A DNA stretch of 64,000 nucleotides from Streptococcus hyointestinalis (GCF_900459405.1 NZ_UHFN01000007.1:2046001-2110000), one strand, 5' to 3'. Shown: positions 50,962 through 61,568, counted from the first letter of the stretch. Program-made: numbers and translations. Notes: a model not told the origin generated them from the sequence alone.

Positions 50962-51831
50962 ATGACATTTCAAGTACAATTTCAAAACCCTTACCAAAAA
51001 CTCAGCGTCAAAGAATTGCTTGAGGACAAGCTACTCATACCCAGAAAAATCCGCTATTTCCTGCGCACCAAAAAGCATGTACTCATCAATAACCAGCCTA
51101 TCAATTGGCAAAGCAGCGTTGAACACGGAGATGATGTCACCCTCATATTTGATGACGATGATTATCCCGCTAAGACTATTTTATTTGGTGATAAACAGCT
51201 GGTCCAGCCTGTATATGAGGATGAACACTTTATCATTGTCAATAAACCCGAAGGCATGAAAACCCATGCCAACCAGCCAAACGAGCTAGCACTTCTCAAT
51301 CACGTCTCTGCTTATGCCGGACAGACCTGCTATGTCGTCCATAGACTTGATAAGGAAACCAGCGGACTTGTCCTCTTTGCCAAAAATCCTTTCATCCTCC
51401 CGATTCTCAATCGTATGCTAGAAAAAAAGGCGATTAAACGCTATTATTGGGCGCTTGTGGATGGAAAAACACTGCCTAAAACCATCACCTACAAGGATAA
51501 AATCGGACGACACCGCCACGACCGTAGAAAACGCATTGTTGACAACAAACACGGACAAACTGCCATCACACACCTAAAACGCCTCAAAACCTACCCAAAA
51601 AACCAGCTTGTAGAATGCCAACTAGACACAGGACGCACCCATCAAATACGTGTGCACCTCTCCTATAATGAACATCCTATTATCGGAGATCCCCTTTACC
51701 ACCCTCACCCCAAAGGACGTCTCATGCTACACGCCTATAAGCTCACACTGACACATCCTATGACAGGGCAGCAACTTTCTTTTCAAGCAAAATCAGATAG
51801 TTTTGAGCAAAAACTAAACACCCAAGCTTAG
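50962..51831 (+). CDS. RluA/RluD-family pseudouridine synthase
   Basis: Makes pseudouridine in RNA. Contains CYVVHRLDKETSGLVLFAKN with the catalytic Asp, then QLDTGRTHQIRVHLSYNEHPIIGDPLY. About 289 residues with a short N-terminal S4-like part (KELLEDKLLIPRKIRYFL). Two starts are possible, ATG at 50956 or 50962; because the -10 ends at 50955 only the second can be in the mRNA, apparently without a leader or ribosome site. A terminator follows. Which RNA position it modifies is unknown. Confidence 0.88.
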   Translation: MTFQVQFQNPYQKLSVKELLEDKLLIPRKIRYFLRTKKHVLINNQPINWQSSVEHGDDVTLIFDDDDYPAKTILFGDKQLVQPVYEDEHFIIVNKPEGMKTHANQPNELALLNHVSAYAGQTCYVVHRLDKETSGLVLFAKNPFILPILNRMLEKKAIKRYYWALVDGKTLPKTITYKDKIGRHRHDRRKRIVDNKHGQTAITHLKRLKTYPKNQLVECQLDTGRTHQIRVHLSYNEHPIIGDPLYHPHPKGRLMLHAYKLTLTHPMTGQQLSFQAKSDSFEQKLNTQA

Positions 51832-51851
51832 TAAAAGCTGGGTGTTTTTCT
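51823..51851 (+). terminator. Terminator of the pseudouridine synthase gene
   Basis: ACCCAAGCTT-AGTA-AAAGCTGGGT type hairpin and T5; the stop codon lies in the loop. Confidence 0.8.
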
Positions 51852-51873
51852 ATCCACATAAAAACAAGAAAAA

Positions 51874-51978
51874 CTTGCTTACGATAAGTTTTTAAGGCTA
51901 AAGACCTATCGTAAACAAGCCTTGCTTGTTACTATCATTATGATGAGTGTTCCCGCTAAAGGAGTTCTCCTTTAGCGG
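51874..51978. other. Two strong stem-loops after the ribosomal cluster
   Basis: First: arms CTTGCTTACGATA (51874-51886) and TATCGTAAACAAG (51907-51919), 12 of 13 paired. Second: a perfect 12-base arm pair around TT, from CCGCTAAAGGAG (51953) to CTCCTTTAGCGG (51978). Neither has a clean T-run. They lie in the 216-base gap between the plus-strand synthase and the end of rplQ, and may end or protect the long ribosomal transcript. Confidence 0.6.
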
Positions 51979-52047
51979 TAGACCAGAGCTAGACTAAGGT
52001 ATCATCACGTGACACCCATCATCATAACACTCAACAAAATTGATGAT

Positions 52048-52434
52048 TTAAACTAATTCAATGATAGCCATTGGTGCTGCATCACCACGACGTGGTTCTG
52101 TTTTAAGGATACGAGTGTATCCACCGTTGCGTTCAGTATAACGAGGTGCAATATCATCGAACAATTTTTGAAGTGCTGTAGTAGCAGTGTACTTATCAGT
52201 TGCTTCATCATAGTTTTCGCTTGCGATTTCGTTACGAACAAAAGCAGCAGCTTGACGACGAGCGTGCAAATCACCACGTTTACCAAGAGTAATCATCTTT
52301 TCAACTGTTTTACGGATTTCTTTAGCACGAGCTTCAGTTGTAACGATTGATTCATTGATAAGAAGATCAGTTGTCAAATCACGAAGCATTGCTTTACGTT
52401 GTGAGCTAGTACGTCCTAGTTTACGGTAAGCCAT
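52048..52434 (-). CDS. rplQ: Ribosomal protein L17
   Basis: 128 residues, [20 protein letters not shown] at the start and [24 protein letters not shown] at the end. Last gene of the cluster, 21 bases after rpoA. Confidence 0.97.
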   Translation of the reverse strand: MAYRKLGRTSSQRKAMLRDLTTDLLINESIVTTEARAKEIRKTVEKMITLGKRGDLHARRQAAAFVRNEIASENYDEATDKYTATTALQKLFDDIAPRYTERNGGYTRILKTEPRRGDAAPMAIIELV

Positions 52435-52455
52435 GAGTTCCTCCTCTTTTAATTT

Positions 52456-53394
52456 TTATTTATCGTTTTTGAGTCCAAGACCTAGTTCAGCCAATTTTAC
52501 TTTGACTTCTTCAAGACTCTTACGTCCAAGGTTACGGACTTTCATCATCTCAGGTTCAGTCTTTTCTGTCAAATCAAGTACGGTATTGATACCAGCACGT
52601 TTGAGACAGTTGTAAGAACGAACTGACAAATCAAGCTCTTCGATTGTACGGTCAAGCACTTTTTCATCATTGACTTGCTCTGCTTCTTTCATGACTTCAG
52701 TTGTTTTAGCCACTTCTGTCAAGTCAGTAAAGAGATTCAAGTGTTCGATAAGGATACGTGCTGAAAGACCGAGAGCATCTTCAGGAATGATTGTGCCATT
52801 TGTCATGATTTCAACAGTTAATTTATCAAAGCCGTCATTACTTCCGACACGAGCCGGTTCAACCTGATAATTAACCTTTTTGACTGGAGTGTAGATAGAA
52901 TCAACAGCCAAAGTTCCCACTGGTGCATCGTCTTTTTTATTGCCTTCAGCTGGTACATAACCACGGTTTTTAGCCACAGTCATTGTCGCTTTAAGAGAAT
53001 GTCCCTCAGCAATTGTAAAAAGATAATGATCAGGGTTAACAATTTCAATATCACTATCTGTCAAAATGTCTCCTGCAGTTACTTCTGCTGGACCTTCGAC
53101 ATCAAGTTCAATCATCTTTTCGTCTTCGACGTAAGACTTTACAGCGAGTCCTTTTACATTAAGGATAATTTGCATGACATCTTCACGGACACCTGGGATA
53201 GTATCAAACTCGTGTAAAACACCATCAATTTTGATAGATGTTACTGCCGCACCTGGAAGTGAGGACAAGAGAACACGACGAAGAGAATTTCCCAAAGTTG
53301 TTCCGTAACCACGTTCAAGTGGTTCGATAACAAATTTGCCGTAATCTTTATTTTCATCAATTTTTGTTATCAATGGTTTTTCAAACTCAATCAT
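52456..53394 (-). CDS. rpoA: RNA polymerase alpha subunit
   Basis: 312 residues. The N-terminal dimerisation domain holds [21 protein letters not shown]; the C-terminal domain holds the DNA/UP-element-binding [19 protein letters not shown] and [17 protein letters not shown]. Sits between rpsK and rplQ, as in all Firmicutes. Confidence 0.98.
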   Translation of the reverse strand: MIEFEKPLITKIDENKDYGKFVIEPLERGYGTTLGNSLRRVLLSSLPGAAVTSIKIDGVLHEFDTIPGVREDVMQIILNVKGLAVKSYVEDEKMIELDVEGPAEVTAGDILTDSDIEIVNPDHYLFTIAEGHSLKATMTVAKNRGYVPAEGNKKDDAPVGTLAVDSIYTPVKKVNYQVEPARVGSNDGFDKLTVEIMTNGTIIPEDALGLSARILIEHLNLFTDLTEVAKTTEVMKEAEQVNDEKVLDRTIEELDLSVRSYNCLKRAGINTVLDLTEKTEPEMMKVRNLGRKSLEEVKVKLAELGLGLKNDK

Positions 53395-53442
53395 TTGGTT
53401 GCTCCCTCTTAAACGAAAAGTTGTGTACGACTATTGTTACGA

Positions 53443-53826
53443 TTATACACGACGACGTTTTGGAGGACGAGCACCATTGTGTGGTACAGGTGTTACATCA
53501 CGGATTGATGTTACTTCAAGACCAGCTGCTGCAAGAGCACGAATAGCAGATTCACGACCTGAACCAGGACCTTTTACAGTAACTTCAACTGTTTTAACAC
53601 CATGTTCTTGTGCTGATTTAGCGGCAGCTTCAGCAGCCATTTGAGCAGCAAATGGTGTAGATTTACGTGATCCTTTAAAACCAAGTGCACCAGCTGATGA
53701 CCATGCAAGAGCGTTACCATGCACATCTGTAATCATAACAATTGTGTTATTGAATGTAGCGTGAATATGTGCAACACCAGATTCGATGTTCTTTTTCACA
53801 CGACGTTTACGTGTTGGTTTAGCCAA
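53443..53826 (-). CDS. rpsK: Ribosomal protein S11
   Basis: 127 residues ([20 protein letters not shown] to [11 protein letters not shown]). The start codon is TTG (53824-53826) after a strong GGAGGT site; no ATG is near. 17 bases after rpsM. Confidence 0.96.
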   Translation of the reverse strand: MAKPTRKRRVKKNIESGVAHIHATFNNTIVMITDVHGNALAWSSAGALGFKGSRKSTPFAAQMAAEAAAKSAQEHGVKTVEVTVKGPGSGRESAIRALAAAGLEVTSIRDVTPVPHNGARPPKRRRV

Positions 53827-53843
53827 TTTTTTTACCTCCTATT

Positions 53844-54209
53844 TTATTTTTTCTTACCTGCAATCGCAACAGCTTTACCTTTACGAGTGCGAGCATTGTT
53901 TTTAGTGTTTTGTCCACGGACAGGAAGTCCACGACGGTGACGAATTCCACGGTATGAACCGATTTCCATCAAACGTTTAATGTTCAAGTTCACTTCACGA
54001 CGAAGGTCACCTTCAACTTTGATGGCATCCACTTCACGACGGATTGCGTCTTCTTGATCAGATGTCAAATCTTTCACACGGATGTCTTCAGATACACCAG
54101 CTGCTGCCAAGATTTTTTTAGATGTTGCAAGTCCGATACCATAAACATAAGTTAATGAAATTACTACACGTTTGTCATTTGGAATATCAACTCCAGCAAT
54201 ACGAGCCAT
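53844..54209 (-). CDS. rpsM: Ribosomal protein S13
   Basis: 121 residues, [19 protein letters not shown] and the basic tail [19 protein letters not shown]. Standard position between rpmJ and rpsK. Confidence 0.97.
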   Translation of the reverse strand: MARIAGVDIPNDKRVVISLTYVYGIGLATSKKILAAAGVSEDIRVKDLTSDQEDAIRREVDAIKVEGDLRREVNLNIKRLMEIGSYRGIRHRRGLPVRGQNTKNNARTRKGKAVAIAGKKK

Positions 54210-54226
54210 TTTTTCTCCTTTCTATT

Positions 54227-54343
54227 TTATCCTTGACGTTGTTTGTGTTTTGGATTTGATGGACAAATTACCATAACACGACCGTTACGACGAATAACTT
54301 TGCAGTATTCGCAAATTGGTTTAACCGATGGTCTTACCTTCAT
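54227..54343 (-). CDS. rpmJ: Ribosomal protein L36
   Basis: 38 residues: [20 protein letters not shown], then [18 protein letters not shown]. The zinc ligands (CEYC, Cys, His) are those of the C+ form. Between infA and rpsM. Confidence 0.95.
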   Translation of the reverse strand: MKVRPSVKPICEYCKVIRRNGRVMVICPSNPKHKQRQG

Positions 54344-54368
54344 TTTTTAATCCCTCCAAGTATTTCGA

Positions 54369-54587
54369 TTATTTAAAGCGGTATGTGATACGACCACGAG
54401 TAAGATCATAAGGACTCATCTCAACTGTAACTCGGTCACCTACTAAAATACGAATATAGTTTTTACGGATTTTTCCTGATACGGTTGCTAAAATCTGATG
54501 TCCATTTTCCAACTCGACAGTAAACATAGCATTAGGCATCGTTTCAACGACTTTGCCTTCAATTTCAATCACATCTTCTTTTGCCAC
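54369..54587 (-). CDS. infA: Translation initiation factor IF-1
   Basis: 72 residues of the S1/OB fold ([20 protein letters not shown], then [23 protein letters not shown]). The start is GTG at 54585-54587 behind AGGGGG. A separate promoter lies upstream of the adk-infA gap. Confidence 0.96.
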
Positions 54588-54661
54588 GCAAAAGTACCCC
54601 CTAAAATTTCGATTAGATAGCCTCTGAAAACAGAGGTAACAATTATAAGTCAGACTAGTCT

Positions 54662-54690
54662 AGTATATCACGACTTGCCTAACTTATCAA
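54662..54690 (-). promoter_or_regulatory. Internal promoter before infA
   Basis: TTGATA (54685-54690), 17 bases, TATACT (54662-54667), between adk and infA. A CCTCTG-AAAA-CAGAGG hairpin (54621-54636) lies in the leader. It lets the infA-rplQ part be made independently of the S10-spc part. Confidence 0.75.
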
Positions 54691-54705
54691 GTATTATAGA
54701 TAAAA

Positions 54706-55347
54706 TTATTTCATCGCTGCGATAGCTTTTTCAATATCTGCAAAAACAGCATCGATTTCTTGATTACCTTGAATATCTGAGACGATACCAGCTTTGCGAT
54801 AGTGTTCAATAATTGGTGCTCCTTGAGCAATATTGACATCCAAGCGACGTTTTACAGTCTCAGGTTTATCATCTTCACGTTGGTAATAATCGTCTTCATT
54901 GTAGTCCCCTACTGGTGGATTAAAGACTTTGTGGAAAGTTTCACCTGTTTCCTTGTGAATAATACGTCCACTCAAACGCTCAACCAAGCTGTCTGGATTA
55001 ACTTCGATATTGATAACACCATCCAATTTAAGACCTAGTGCTTTAAGTGTTTCATCAAGCGCATAAGCTTGCTCAATAGTACGTGGGTAACCATCCAGCA
55101 AGAAGCCCTTTTCAGCAATATCAGACTCAGCAAGACGCTCTTTGACAATACCATTTGTCACTTCATCTGGAACAAGCTCACCCTTGTCGATATAGCTTTT
55201 TGCAAGCACACCCATTTCAGTCTTGTTTGCCATTGCTGCACGGAACATATCCCCTGTCGAAATATGCGCCACACCAAATTCCTCAACAATTTTTGCTGCC
55301 TGAGTCCCTTTACCAGCACCTGGTAGCCCCATGATTAAAAGATTCAT
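54706..55347 (-). CDS. adk: Adenylate kinase
   Basis: 213 residues, P-loop [21 protein letters not shown] and a long LID ([37 protein letters not shown]) without the four-cysteine zinc site seen in Bacillus. Between secY and infA as usual. Confidence 0.97.
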   Translation of the reverse strand: MNLLIMGLPGAGKGTQAAKIVEEFGVAHISTGDMFRAAMANKTEMGVLAKSYIDKGELVPDEVTNGIVKERLAESDIAEKGFLLDGYPRTIEQAYALDETLKALGLKLDGVINIEVNPDSLVERLSGRIIHKETGETFHKVFNPPVGDYNEDDYYQREDDKPETVKRRLDVNIAQGAPIIEHYRKAGIVSDIQGNQEIDAVFADIEKAIAAMK

Positions 55348-55359
55348 GACCTTCTCCTT

Positions 55360-55420
55360 ATTTTGTTTTTAAATAAATCCAACACTCTAAGGCAGTGCTA
55401 AATTTATTTAAAAACAAAAT
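55360..55420 (-). other. Long perfect inverted repeat between secY and adk
   Basis: ATTTTGTTTTTAAATAAAT (55360-55378) and its exact reverse complement (55402-55420) form a 19-bp stem around 23 bases. The stem ends right at the adk ribosome site (AAGGAG). A second hairpin (GGTTAG/CTAACC, about 55426-55441) lies nearer secY. Confidence 0.7.
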
Positions 55421-55478
55421 AGAAAGGGTTAGTTGCCTAACCTCTCTATTTCATTTTGCTAACATCCTTTGCGAAATA

Positions 55479-56786
55479 CTAGTTAACATCAGTATTCATA
55501 AAGCCAACATACTTTCTCTTAAGAAGGTAACCTTCCAATTGTTTCATACTTTCAATACCAGTAGAAATCAAGATAAGAAGACTTGTTCCTCCAAGAGCGA
55601 TACCAGATGATAGCTCAAAGATTTGCTGTGCTGCAATTGGGGTCAAAGAAATGAAAGCGAGAAAGACTGACCCAACCGTTGCTAACTTCTTCAAAAGTGA
55701 TGACATATACTGCTCTGTTTCACGTCCCGGACGAACACTTGGAATATAGGAACCATTTTTCTGTAAGTTTTCCGCTGTCTTTTCAGGATTGACTTGGACA
55801 AACGTGTAGAAGAATGAGAACAGAACAATCAACACGGCATAGATAAGCATACCTGTTGGTGATTGGAAATTAAGGATTTCTTGAAGTTTTACCAACCAAG
55901 GAATATCACGACCATTTTCAAAGAATGGAATAATGGTACTTGGAATTGTTGTAATCGAGCTAGCAAAGATAACGGGAATAACGCCGGCTGGATTAACTTT
56001 TAGTGGAAGATAAGAACTTGTCGGAGCACCTTGTGCCAATTTGGTATATTGGATTGGAATTTTGTATTCTGCCTGTTGGACAAATGTCGTAAAGAAGATA
56101 ATTCCCAACACTGCAAGAACCAATAAACCTACGATGATGTAAGACTGTGTCAACTGACTACTTCGTACATTGACAAAGAAGTCTTCGTAGATAGATGTGA
56201 GTGAATCAGGTATTGATGAGATGATCCCTGCAAAGATGATCATGGAAACACCATTCCCAAAACCTTTATCAGTAATTTGATCTCCCAGCCATGTCACAAT
56301 GACACTACCTGCTGTCATTATCGCACCAATCAAAAGAAAAGTGCTTGGACTTGGTGATTTGACAATCCCAACTGAGGACAAGCGGTCAAAACTATAAGTA
56401 ATTCCAATAGATTGGATAAATGCAAATACTACCGAAATATAGCGTGTCGCTTGGTTTAGCTTTCTTCGACCAACTTCACCTTGCTTGCCCCATTCGACAA
56501 ATTTAGGATAGATATCCATTTGCAAGAGTTGAACGATAATGGATGCGGTAATGTAAGGGCTGACCCCCATTGAGAAAACTGAGAAGTTTTTCAAAGCATT
56601 ACCACTGACCAGATTAAGCATATTTAGAAATGGTAAATCTCGCAGTTGGTCTAAGTTTCTAGCATTGATACTAGGAACCGTGATTGTCGTTCCAAGTCTA
56701 AAAACAAAGATGATAAAGATTGTAAACAAAATCTTCTTGCGAACATTTTTAACCTTAAATGCATCTTTAAGCAGTTTAAAGAACAT
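55479..56786 (-). CDS. secY: Protein translocase subunit SecY
   Basis: 435 residues and ten membrane helices; channel motifs include TITVPSINARN, LGDQITDKGFGNGVSMIIF and SFFYTFVQVNPEKTAENLQKNGSYIPSVRPG. Within the spc part of the cluster, 16 bases after rplO. Confidence 0.98.
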   Translation of the reverse strand: MFFKLLKDAFKVKNVRKKILFTIFIIFVFRLGTTITVPSINARNLDQLRDLPFLNMLNLVSGNALKNFSVFSMGVSPYITASIIVQLLQMDIYPKFVEWGKQGEVGRRKLNQATRYISVVFAFIQSIGITYSFDRLSSVGIVKSPSPSTFLLIGAIMTAGSVIVTWLGDQITDKGFGNGVSMIIFAGIISSIPDSLTSIYEDFFVNVRSSQLTQSYIIVGLLVLAVLGIIFFTTFVQQAEYKIPIQYTKLAQGAPTSSYLPLKVNPAGVIPVIFASSITTIPSTIIPFFENGRDIPWLVKLQEILNFQSPTGMLIYAVLIVLFSFFYTFVQVNPEKTAENLQKNGSYIPSVRPGRETEQYMSSLLKKLATVGSVFLAFISLTPIAAQQIFELSSGIALGGTSLLILISTGIESMKQLEGYLLKRKYVGFMNTDVN

Positions 56787-56802
56787 AATGAGTTACCTCT
56801 CA

Positions 56803-57243
56803 TTAAATGACTTCGATTGAACCACCCTTAGCAGTAATCGCTGCTTCCGCAGATTTTGAGAATTTAGCTGCTTTAACTGTTAGTTTTTTAGTTAATTCAC
56901 CATTCCCAAGAACTTTAACACCTGATTTGAAGTTACGAACGATACCTGCTTCTTTAAGAAGAGCTGGTGTTACTTCAGTACCATCTTCAAAGACGTTAAG
57001 CTGATCAAGATTTACAAGTGCGTATTCTTTAGCGTTTACGTTAGTAAATCCACGTTTTGGCAAACGACGGAAAAGAGGAGTTTGTCCACCTTCAAATCCT
57101 GGGCGTACGCCACCACCGCTACGTGCTTTTTGACCTTTTTGACCGCGACCAGATGTTTTACCGTTACCTGATGATGTTCCGCGACCAACACGATTACGAA
57201 CTTTACGTGAACCTTGAGCAGGTTTCAATTCATGAAGTTTCAT
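56803..57243 (-). CDS. rplO: Ribosomal protein L15
   Basis: 146 residues: [20 protein letters not shown], then the Gly-rich [38 protein letters not shown]. Last r-protein before secY. Confidence 0.97.
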   Translation of the reverse strand: MKLHELKPAQGSRKVRNRVGRGTSSGNGKTSGRGQKGQKARSGGGVRPGFEGGQTPLFRRLPKRGFTNVNAKEYALVNLDQLNVFEDGTEVTPALLKEAGIVRNFKSGVKVLGNGELTKKLTVKAAKFSKSAEAAITAKGGSIEVI

Positions 57244-57277
57244 TATTTTTCTCCTTATTATACATGCTAACGCCTTA

Positions 57278-57357
57278 TGGATGGTTAAAGGATTAAGCCA
57301 TCCATACGACTCGCTTTTTATATTGTCTTAAATCGCACCAACTTCATTAGTGCGATT
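57278..57357 (-). other. Two hairpins in the rplO-rpmD spacer
   Basis: TGGATGG/CCATCCA (57278-57284 with 57298-57304) and AATCGCAC/GTGCGATT (57331-57338 with 57350-57357). No T-run follows; likely processing or stability elements. Confidence 0.55.
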
Positions 57358-57369
57358 AGACATCTTTAA

Positions 57370-57549
57370 TTATGCTTCTTCAACAGTTACCAAGTGTGAT
57401 ACTGCATTAACCATACCACGGATAGCTGGAGTATCTTCTTTAACAACTGAAGAGTTCAATTTACCAAGTCCAAGGGCAACAACTGTTTTACGTTGTTCTG
57501 GTTTGCGTCCGATTGGAGACTTAGTCAAAGTAATTTTAATTTGAGCCAT
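57370..57549 (-). CDS. rpmD: Ribosomal protein L30
   Basis: 59 residues: [40 protein letters not shown], then [19 protein letters not shown]. 14 bases after rpsE. Confidence 0.95.
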   Translation of the reverse strand: MAQIKITLTKSPIGRKPEQRKTVVALGLGKLNSSVVKEDTPAIRGMVNAVSHLVTVEEA

Positions 57550-57563
57550 GATAATCTCCTTTC

Positions 57564-58058
57564 TTAAGCCAAGTCAGAAACTGAGATGCCACGAAGAGCA
57601 GCAACTTCTTCAGCACGTTTCAATTGTTTCAATCCTTCAACAGTTGCACGAACAATGTTGATTGGAGTGTTTGAACCTAATGATTTTGAAGTAATGTCTG
57701 CAACACCTGCCAATTCGATGACGGCACGAACCGCACCACCAGCAGCTACCCCAGAACCTTCAGCGGCTGGTTTCAACAATACACGAGCACCACCAAATTC
57801 AGAGCGTACTTCGTGAGGAATTGTTGTCCCAACCATTGGCACTTCAATCATATTTTTCTTAGCAGCGTCAACTGCTTTACGAATAGCTTCAGGTACTTCT
57901 TGAGCTTTACCGGTACCGAAACCAACACGACCATTACGATCACCAACAACTACAAGAGCTGCAAAACGAAGACGACGTCCACCTTTAACAACTTTTGTAA
58001 CACGGTTAATCGCAACAACGCGTTCTTCAATTTCTACTGCATTGTCTTTAAATGCCAT
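57564..58058 (-). CDS. rpsE: Ribosomal protein S5
   Basis: 164 residues with [27 protein letters not shown] and [20 protein letters not shown]. 18 bases after rplR. Confidence 0.97.
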   Translation of the reverse strand: MAFKDNAVEIEERVVAINRVTKVVKGGRRLRFAALVVVGDRNGRVGFGTGKAQEVPEAIRKAVDAAKKNMIEVPMVGTTIPHEVRSEFGGARVLLKPAAEGSGVAAGGAVRAVIELAGVADITSKSLGSNTPINIVRATVEGLKQLKRAEEVAALRGISVSDLA

Positions 58059-58076
58059 TATCTAGTGTCCTCCCTA

Positions 58077-58433
58077 TTAGAATTTCAATCCGTTTTCACG
58101 AGCTGAGTCAGCCAAAGCTTTTACACGTCCGTGATAGAGATATCCACCGCGGTCAAACACCACTTCAGAAATACCTTTAGCTACTGCACGTTCAGCAACA
58201 AGTTTACCGACTACAACGGCTTGTTCTGTTTTAGTTCCTTTTGAAACTTCCTTGTCAAGAGTTGATGCACTTGCGAGCGTTACACCCGCTACGTCATCAA
58301 TTACTTGAGCGTAGATGCCTGTATTAGAACGGAATACGTTCAAACGTGGGCGATCAGCAGTTCCAGAGAGTTTACCGCGAACGCGTTTGTGGCGTTTTTG
58401 GCGGATTTTATTTTTATCTGGTTTCGAAATCAC
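58077..58433 (-). CDS. rplR: Ribosomal protein L18
   Basis: 118 residues from the GTG at 58433 ([20 protein letters not shown]), which has AGAGGTGA six bases before it; the frame is open three codons further to another GTG at 58442. Ends [23 protein letters not shown]. Confidence 0.95.
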   Translation of the reverse strand: MISKPDKNKIRQKRHKRVRGKLSGTADRPRLNVFRSNTGIYAQVIDDVAGVTLASASTLDKEVSKGTKTEQAVVVGKLVAERAVAKGISEVVFDRGGYLYHGRVKALADSARENGLKF

Positions 58434-58523
58434 AATTTTCACCTCTTAATTTATTGATACTATCACAAGGACAGCTTATAAGTAAACCTGCCATTGGCTA
58501 GAAAAACTAGCCAATCAACAAGA

Positions 58524-59060
58524 TTATTTACCAGTTTTACCTTCTTTGCGGCGTACGTATTCACCAACGTAGCGGATACCTTTACCTTTGTAAGGTTCTG
58601 GAGCACGAAGGCTACGGATGTAAGCTGCTGTTTGTCCAACAACTTCTTTGTTGATACCTAATACATTGATTGTTGTAGGTGTTGGAACTTCAAAAGTGAT
58701 GCCTTCTGGAGCAACAACTTCGTCTTGGTGAGATTTACCAACTGAAAGAACCAATTTGCTACCTTGAAGTTGAGCACGATATCCGACACCGCGCATTTCA
58801 AGTTCTTTTTTGAACCCTTCAGAAACACCAACAACCATGTTGTTCAAGTTTGCACGAGTTGTACCATGGATTGTTTTCATTTCTTTAGAGTCGTTTGGAC
58901 GGTGAAGAGAAACTTCATTACCTTCAACTTTAATTTCAATGTTTTTGTTGAACTCACGAGTAAGTTCACCTTTAGGACCTTTTACAGTAACAACATTGTC
59001 ATTGTTAGTGATTTCAACACCAGCAGGCAATGTGATTACTTTATTACCAATACGTGACAT
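58524..59060 (-). CDS. rplF: Ribosomal protein L6
   Basis: 178 residues, [17 protein letters not shown] to [25 protein letters not shown]. Follows rpsH after 142 bases. Confidence 0.97.
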   Translation of the reverse strand: MSRIGNKVITLPAGVEITNNDNVVTVKGPKGELTREFNKNIEIKVEGNEVSLHRPNDSKEMKTIHGTTRANLNNMVVGVSEGFKKELEMRGVGYRAQLQGSKLVLSVGKSHQDEVVAPEGITFEVPTPTTINVLGINKEVVGQTAAYIRSLRAPEPYKGKGIRYVGEYVRRKEGKTGK

Positions 59061-59132
59061 AGTTTTATTTTCTCCTGTTAGATTATCAAGCCGCTTGTGC
59101 GACGAGTTTTCACGGGGTTGTTCAAATCATTT

Positions 59133-59180
59133 CTACCAGTCGGTAGATGGGCTAAACAGTGTCGAAAAAGAATTTTCGAC
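59133..59180 (-). other. Two hairpins in the rpsH-rplF spacer
   Basis: CTACC-AGTC-GGTAG (59133-59146) and the perfect GTCGAAAA-AGAA-TTTTCGAC (59161-59180) within a 142-base spacer. Confidence 0.6.
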
Positions 59181-59202
59181 TTGCTTTACCCGTTTTATGA
59201 TT

Positions 59203-59601
59203 TTACCAAACGTAAGCGATAACTTCTCCACCAACGTTCTTTTGACGAGCTTCTTTATCTGTCAAAAGACCTTCTGAAGTAGATACGATCGCAATACCAA
59301 GTCCGTTAAGAACTTTTGGCATGTCTTCACGTTTTGTGTAAACACGAAGACCTGGTTTTGAAACACGTTTAAGGTTTGTGATAACACGTTCACCGTTTTG
59401 TCCGTATTTAAGGAAGACACGGATGATACCTTGTTTGTTATCTTCAATTACTTCAACGTTTTTTACAAAACCTTCACGTTTAAGGATTTCTGCAATTCCT
59501 TTTTTGATGTTTGATGCAGGCACTTCAAGCACTTCGTGTTTTGCTTGGTTAGCATTACGAATACGTGTTAAAAAGTCTGCAATTGGGTCAGTCATAACCA
59601 T
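59203..59601 (-). CDS. rpsH: Ribosomal protein S8
   Basis: 132 residues, [23 protein letters not shown] to [10 protein letters not shown]. In other bacteria S8 is the feedback repressor of the spc operon; the target here is not identified. Confidence 0.97.
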   Translation of the reverse strand: MVMTDPIADFLTRIRNANQAKHEVLEVPASNIKKGIAEILKREGFVKNVEVIEDNKQGIIRVFLKYGQNGERVITNLKRVSKPGLRVYTKREDMPKVLNGLGIAIVSTSEGLLTDKEARQKNVGGEVIAYVW

Positions 59602-59765
59602 TTTTTATTTTCTCCTCTTACTAGTAGTTTGATAACTCACTTGCTAGTTAATGTATCGATGCTCCATCAGATATCTCTAACGAAGTATCATTTGTTCAAA
59701 TTGAGTTTGAGTACAGACAAAAAGATAAATCATTTTCTCTATCTGCCTCGTCCTCACAGCTTATT

Positions 59766-59951
59766 TTACCAAGAAGCTTTGGTAACGCCTGGAATTTGAC
59801 CTTTGTAAGCTAATTCACGGAAGCAAACACGGCAAAGTTTAAACTTGCGGTAAACTGAGTGTGGACGACCACAACGTTCGCAACGAGTATAAGCTTGCGT
59901 AGAGAACTTCGCAGGGCGTTTGTTCTTAGCAATCATTGATTTTTTAGCCAA
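59766..59951 (-). CDS. rpsN: Ribosomal protein S14, zinc type
   Basis: 61 residues with [20 protein letters not shown], the four-cysteine zinc site of the short S14 (RpsZ). Start TTG at 59951 after GGAGGT. 17 bases after rplE. Confidence 0.96.
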   Translation of the reverse strand: MAKKSMIAKNKRPAKFSTQAYTRCERCGRPHSVYRKFKLCRVCFRELAYKGQIPGVTKASW

Positions 59952-59968
59952 TCTATTTACCTCCTAGA

Positions 59969-60511
59969 TTATTTTGCAAAAGGCATTCCAAGACCTTTAA
60001 GCAATTCACGTGATTCTTCGTCAGTATTTGCTGTTGTTACGATAACGATGTCAAGACCGCGTACTTTGTCAACATCATCAAAGTTGATTTCTGGGAAAAT
60101 CAATTGCTCTTTCACACCAAGTGTGTAGTTACCACGTCCATCAAATGATTTTGTTGGAACACCGTGGAAGTCACGAACACGTGGAAGTGAAACAGTCACT
60201 AATTTATCCAAGAATTCGTACATACGTTCACCACGAAGAGTGACTTTTGCACCGATCGCAACACCTTCACGAAGACGGAAGCCAGCGATTGATTTCTTAG
60301 CTTTAGTGATAAGTGGTTTTTGACCTGAAATAAGTGCCAATTCAGCAGCAGCTTTTTCAAGGTTTTTAGCATTGTTTACAGCGTCACCAACACCCATGTT
60401 AAGAACGATTTTCTCAACTTTTGGCACAGCCATTACAGATGAGTAGTTGAATTTTTCTGTCAATACAGGAACAACTTCATTAGTGTATTTTTCTTTTAAG
60501 CGATTTGCCAT
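59969..60511 (-). CDS. rplE: Ribosomal protein L5
   Basis: 180 residues, [20 protein letters not shown], with [21 protein letters not shown] and the 5S rRNA-binding domain through [20 protein letters not shown]. Confidence 0.97.
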   Translation of the reverse strand: MANRLKEKYTNEVVPVLTEKFNYSSVMAVPKVEKIVLNMGVGDAVNNAKNLEKAAAELALISGQKPLITKAKKSIAGFRLREGVAIGAKVTLRGERMYEFLDKLVTVSLPRVRDFHGVPTKSFDGRGNYTLGVKEQLIFPEINFDDVDKVRGLDIVIVTTANTDEESRELLKGLGMPFAK

Positions 60512-60534
60512 TATGCTTCTCCTTTCCTTCGTGA

Positions 60535-60840
60535 TTAATCAAGCACTTCGCCTGATTTTTTGTTGTAACGAACTTTTTTGCCGTCAACAACTTTGTAACC
60601 AACACGACCTGCTACACCATTTTTGTCAAGCACTTGTACGTTTGACACATGGATTGGTGCTTCTTTTTCCACGATAGCACCTTGAGGGTTTTCGCTATTT
60701 GGTTTTTGGTGTTTTTTGACGATAGCTACGCCTTCAACAACAACTTTATTTACTTTTGGAAGAGCTGTTACGACAACGGCTTCTTTACCTTTGTCCTTAC
60801 CAGCAATTACGCGAACCTTGTCGCCTTTTTTTACAAACAT
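60535..60840 (-). CDS. rplX: Ribosomal protein L24
   Basis: 101 residues with the KOW motif [21 protein letters not shown]. Between rplN and rplE. Confidence 0.97.
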   Translation of the reverse strand: MFVKKGDKVRVIAGKDKGKEAVVVTALPKVNKVVVEGVAIVKKHQKPNSENPQGAIVEKEAPIHVSNVQVLDKNGVAGRVGYKVVDGKKVRYNKKSGEVLD

Positions 60841-60866
60841 TGGTATTTCTCCTCTATATTTCTTAC

Positions 60867-60897
60867 GCCCTAATGGGCACCCTAGGAAAACCTAGGG
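60867..60897 (-). other. Two hairpins in the rplN-rplX spacer
   Basis: GCCC-TAAT-GGGC (60867-60878) and CCCTAGG-AAAA-CCTAGGG... (60880-60897, seven-base arms). Confidence 0.6.
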
Positions 60898-60915
60898 GAC
60901 TACGTTTGTTTTTGA

Positions 60916-61284
60916 TTAAAGTACTTCTGGTGCCAATGAAACGATACGCATGTAGCCACCTTCACGCAATTCACGTGCTACAGGGCCAAAGATACGTGTT
61001 CCACGAGGTGTTTTGTCATCACGGATGATAACAGCAGCGTTGTCGTCAAATTTGATGTATGAACCGTCTGGGCGGCGTGCACCTGATTTTGTACGAACAA
61101 CAACGGCTTTGACAACATCACCTTTTTTAACAGCTCCACCAGGGATAGCTTGCTTAACAGAAGCAACGATAACGTCACCGATGTTAGCGAATTTACGTCC
61201 TGAACCACCAAGAACTTTGATAGTCAAGATTTCGCGAGCACCGCTATTATCAGCAACTTTTAAGCGAGTTTCTTGTTGAATCAT
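60916..61284 (-). CDS. rplN: Ribosomal protein L14
   Basis: 122 residues, [20 protein letters not shown] to [17 protein letters not shown] 75-base spacer with two hairpins follows it. Confidence 0.97.
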   Translation of the reverse strand: MIQQETRLKVADNSGAREILTIKVLGGSGRKFANIGDVIVASVKQAIPGGAVKKGDVVKAVVVRTKSGARRPDGSYIKFDDNAAVIIRDDKTPRGTRIFGPVARELREGGYMRIVSLAPEVL

Positions 61285-61307
61285 TAGAATTTTCTCCTTT
61301 TAGTTTA

Positions 61308-61568
61308 TTAGATAATAACAGCTTCTTCGACAACTTCTACAAGACGGAAACGTTTTGTAGCTGAAAGTGGACGAGTTTCCATGATACGAACGATATCGCC
61401 TTCTTTAGCGATGTTGTTTTCATCATGTGCTTTGTATTTTTTAGAATAGTTGATACGTTTACCATAGACTGGGTGGTTACGTTTTGTTTCAACTATAACT
61501 GTGATAGTTTTGTCCATTTTATCAGACACAACACGTCCAACAAGGGTTTTACGTTGATTACGTTCCAT
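61308..61568 (-). CDS. rpsQ: Ribosomal protein S17
   Basis: 86 residues, [20 protein letters not shown] to [19 protein letters not shown]. Confidence 0.97.
   Translation of the reverse strand: MERNQRKTLVGRVVSDKMDKTITVIVETKRNHPVYGKRINYSKKYKAHDENNIAKEGDIVRIMETRPLSATKRFRLVEVVEEAVII

Noticed and set aside
54448..54455. TACGAATA on the plus strand
   Set aside because: Inside the infA coding region and antisense to it; chance match.
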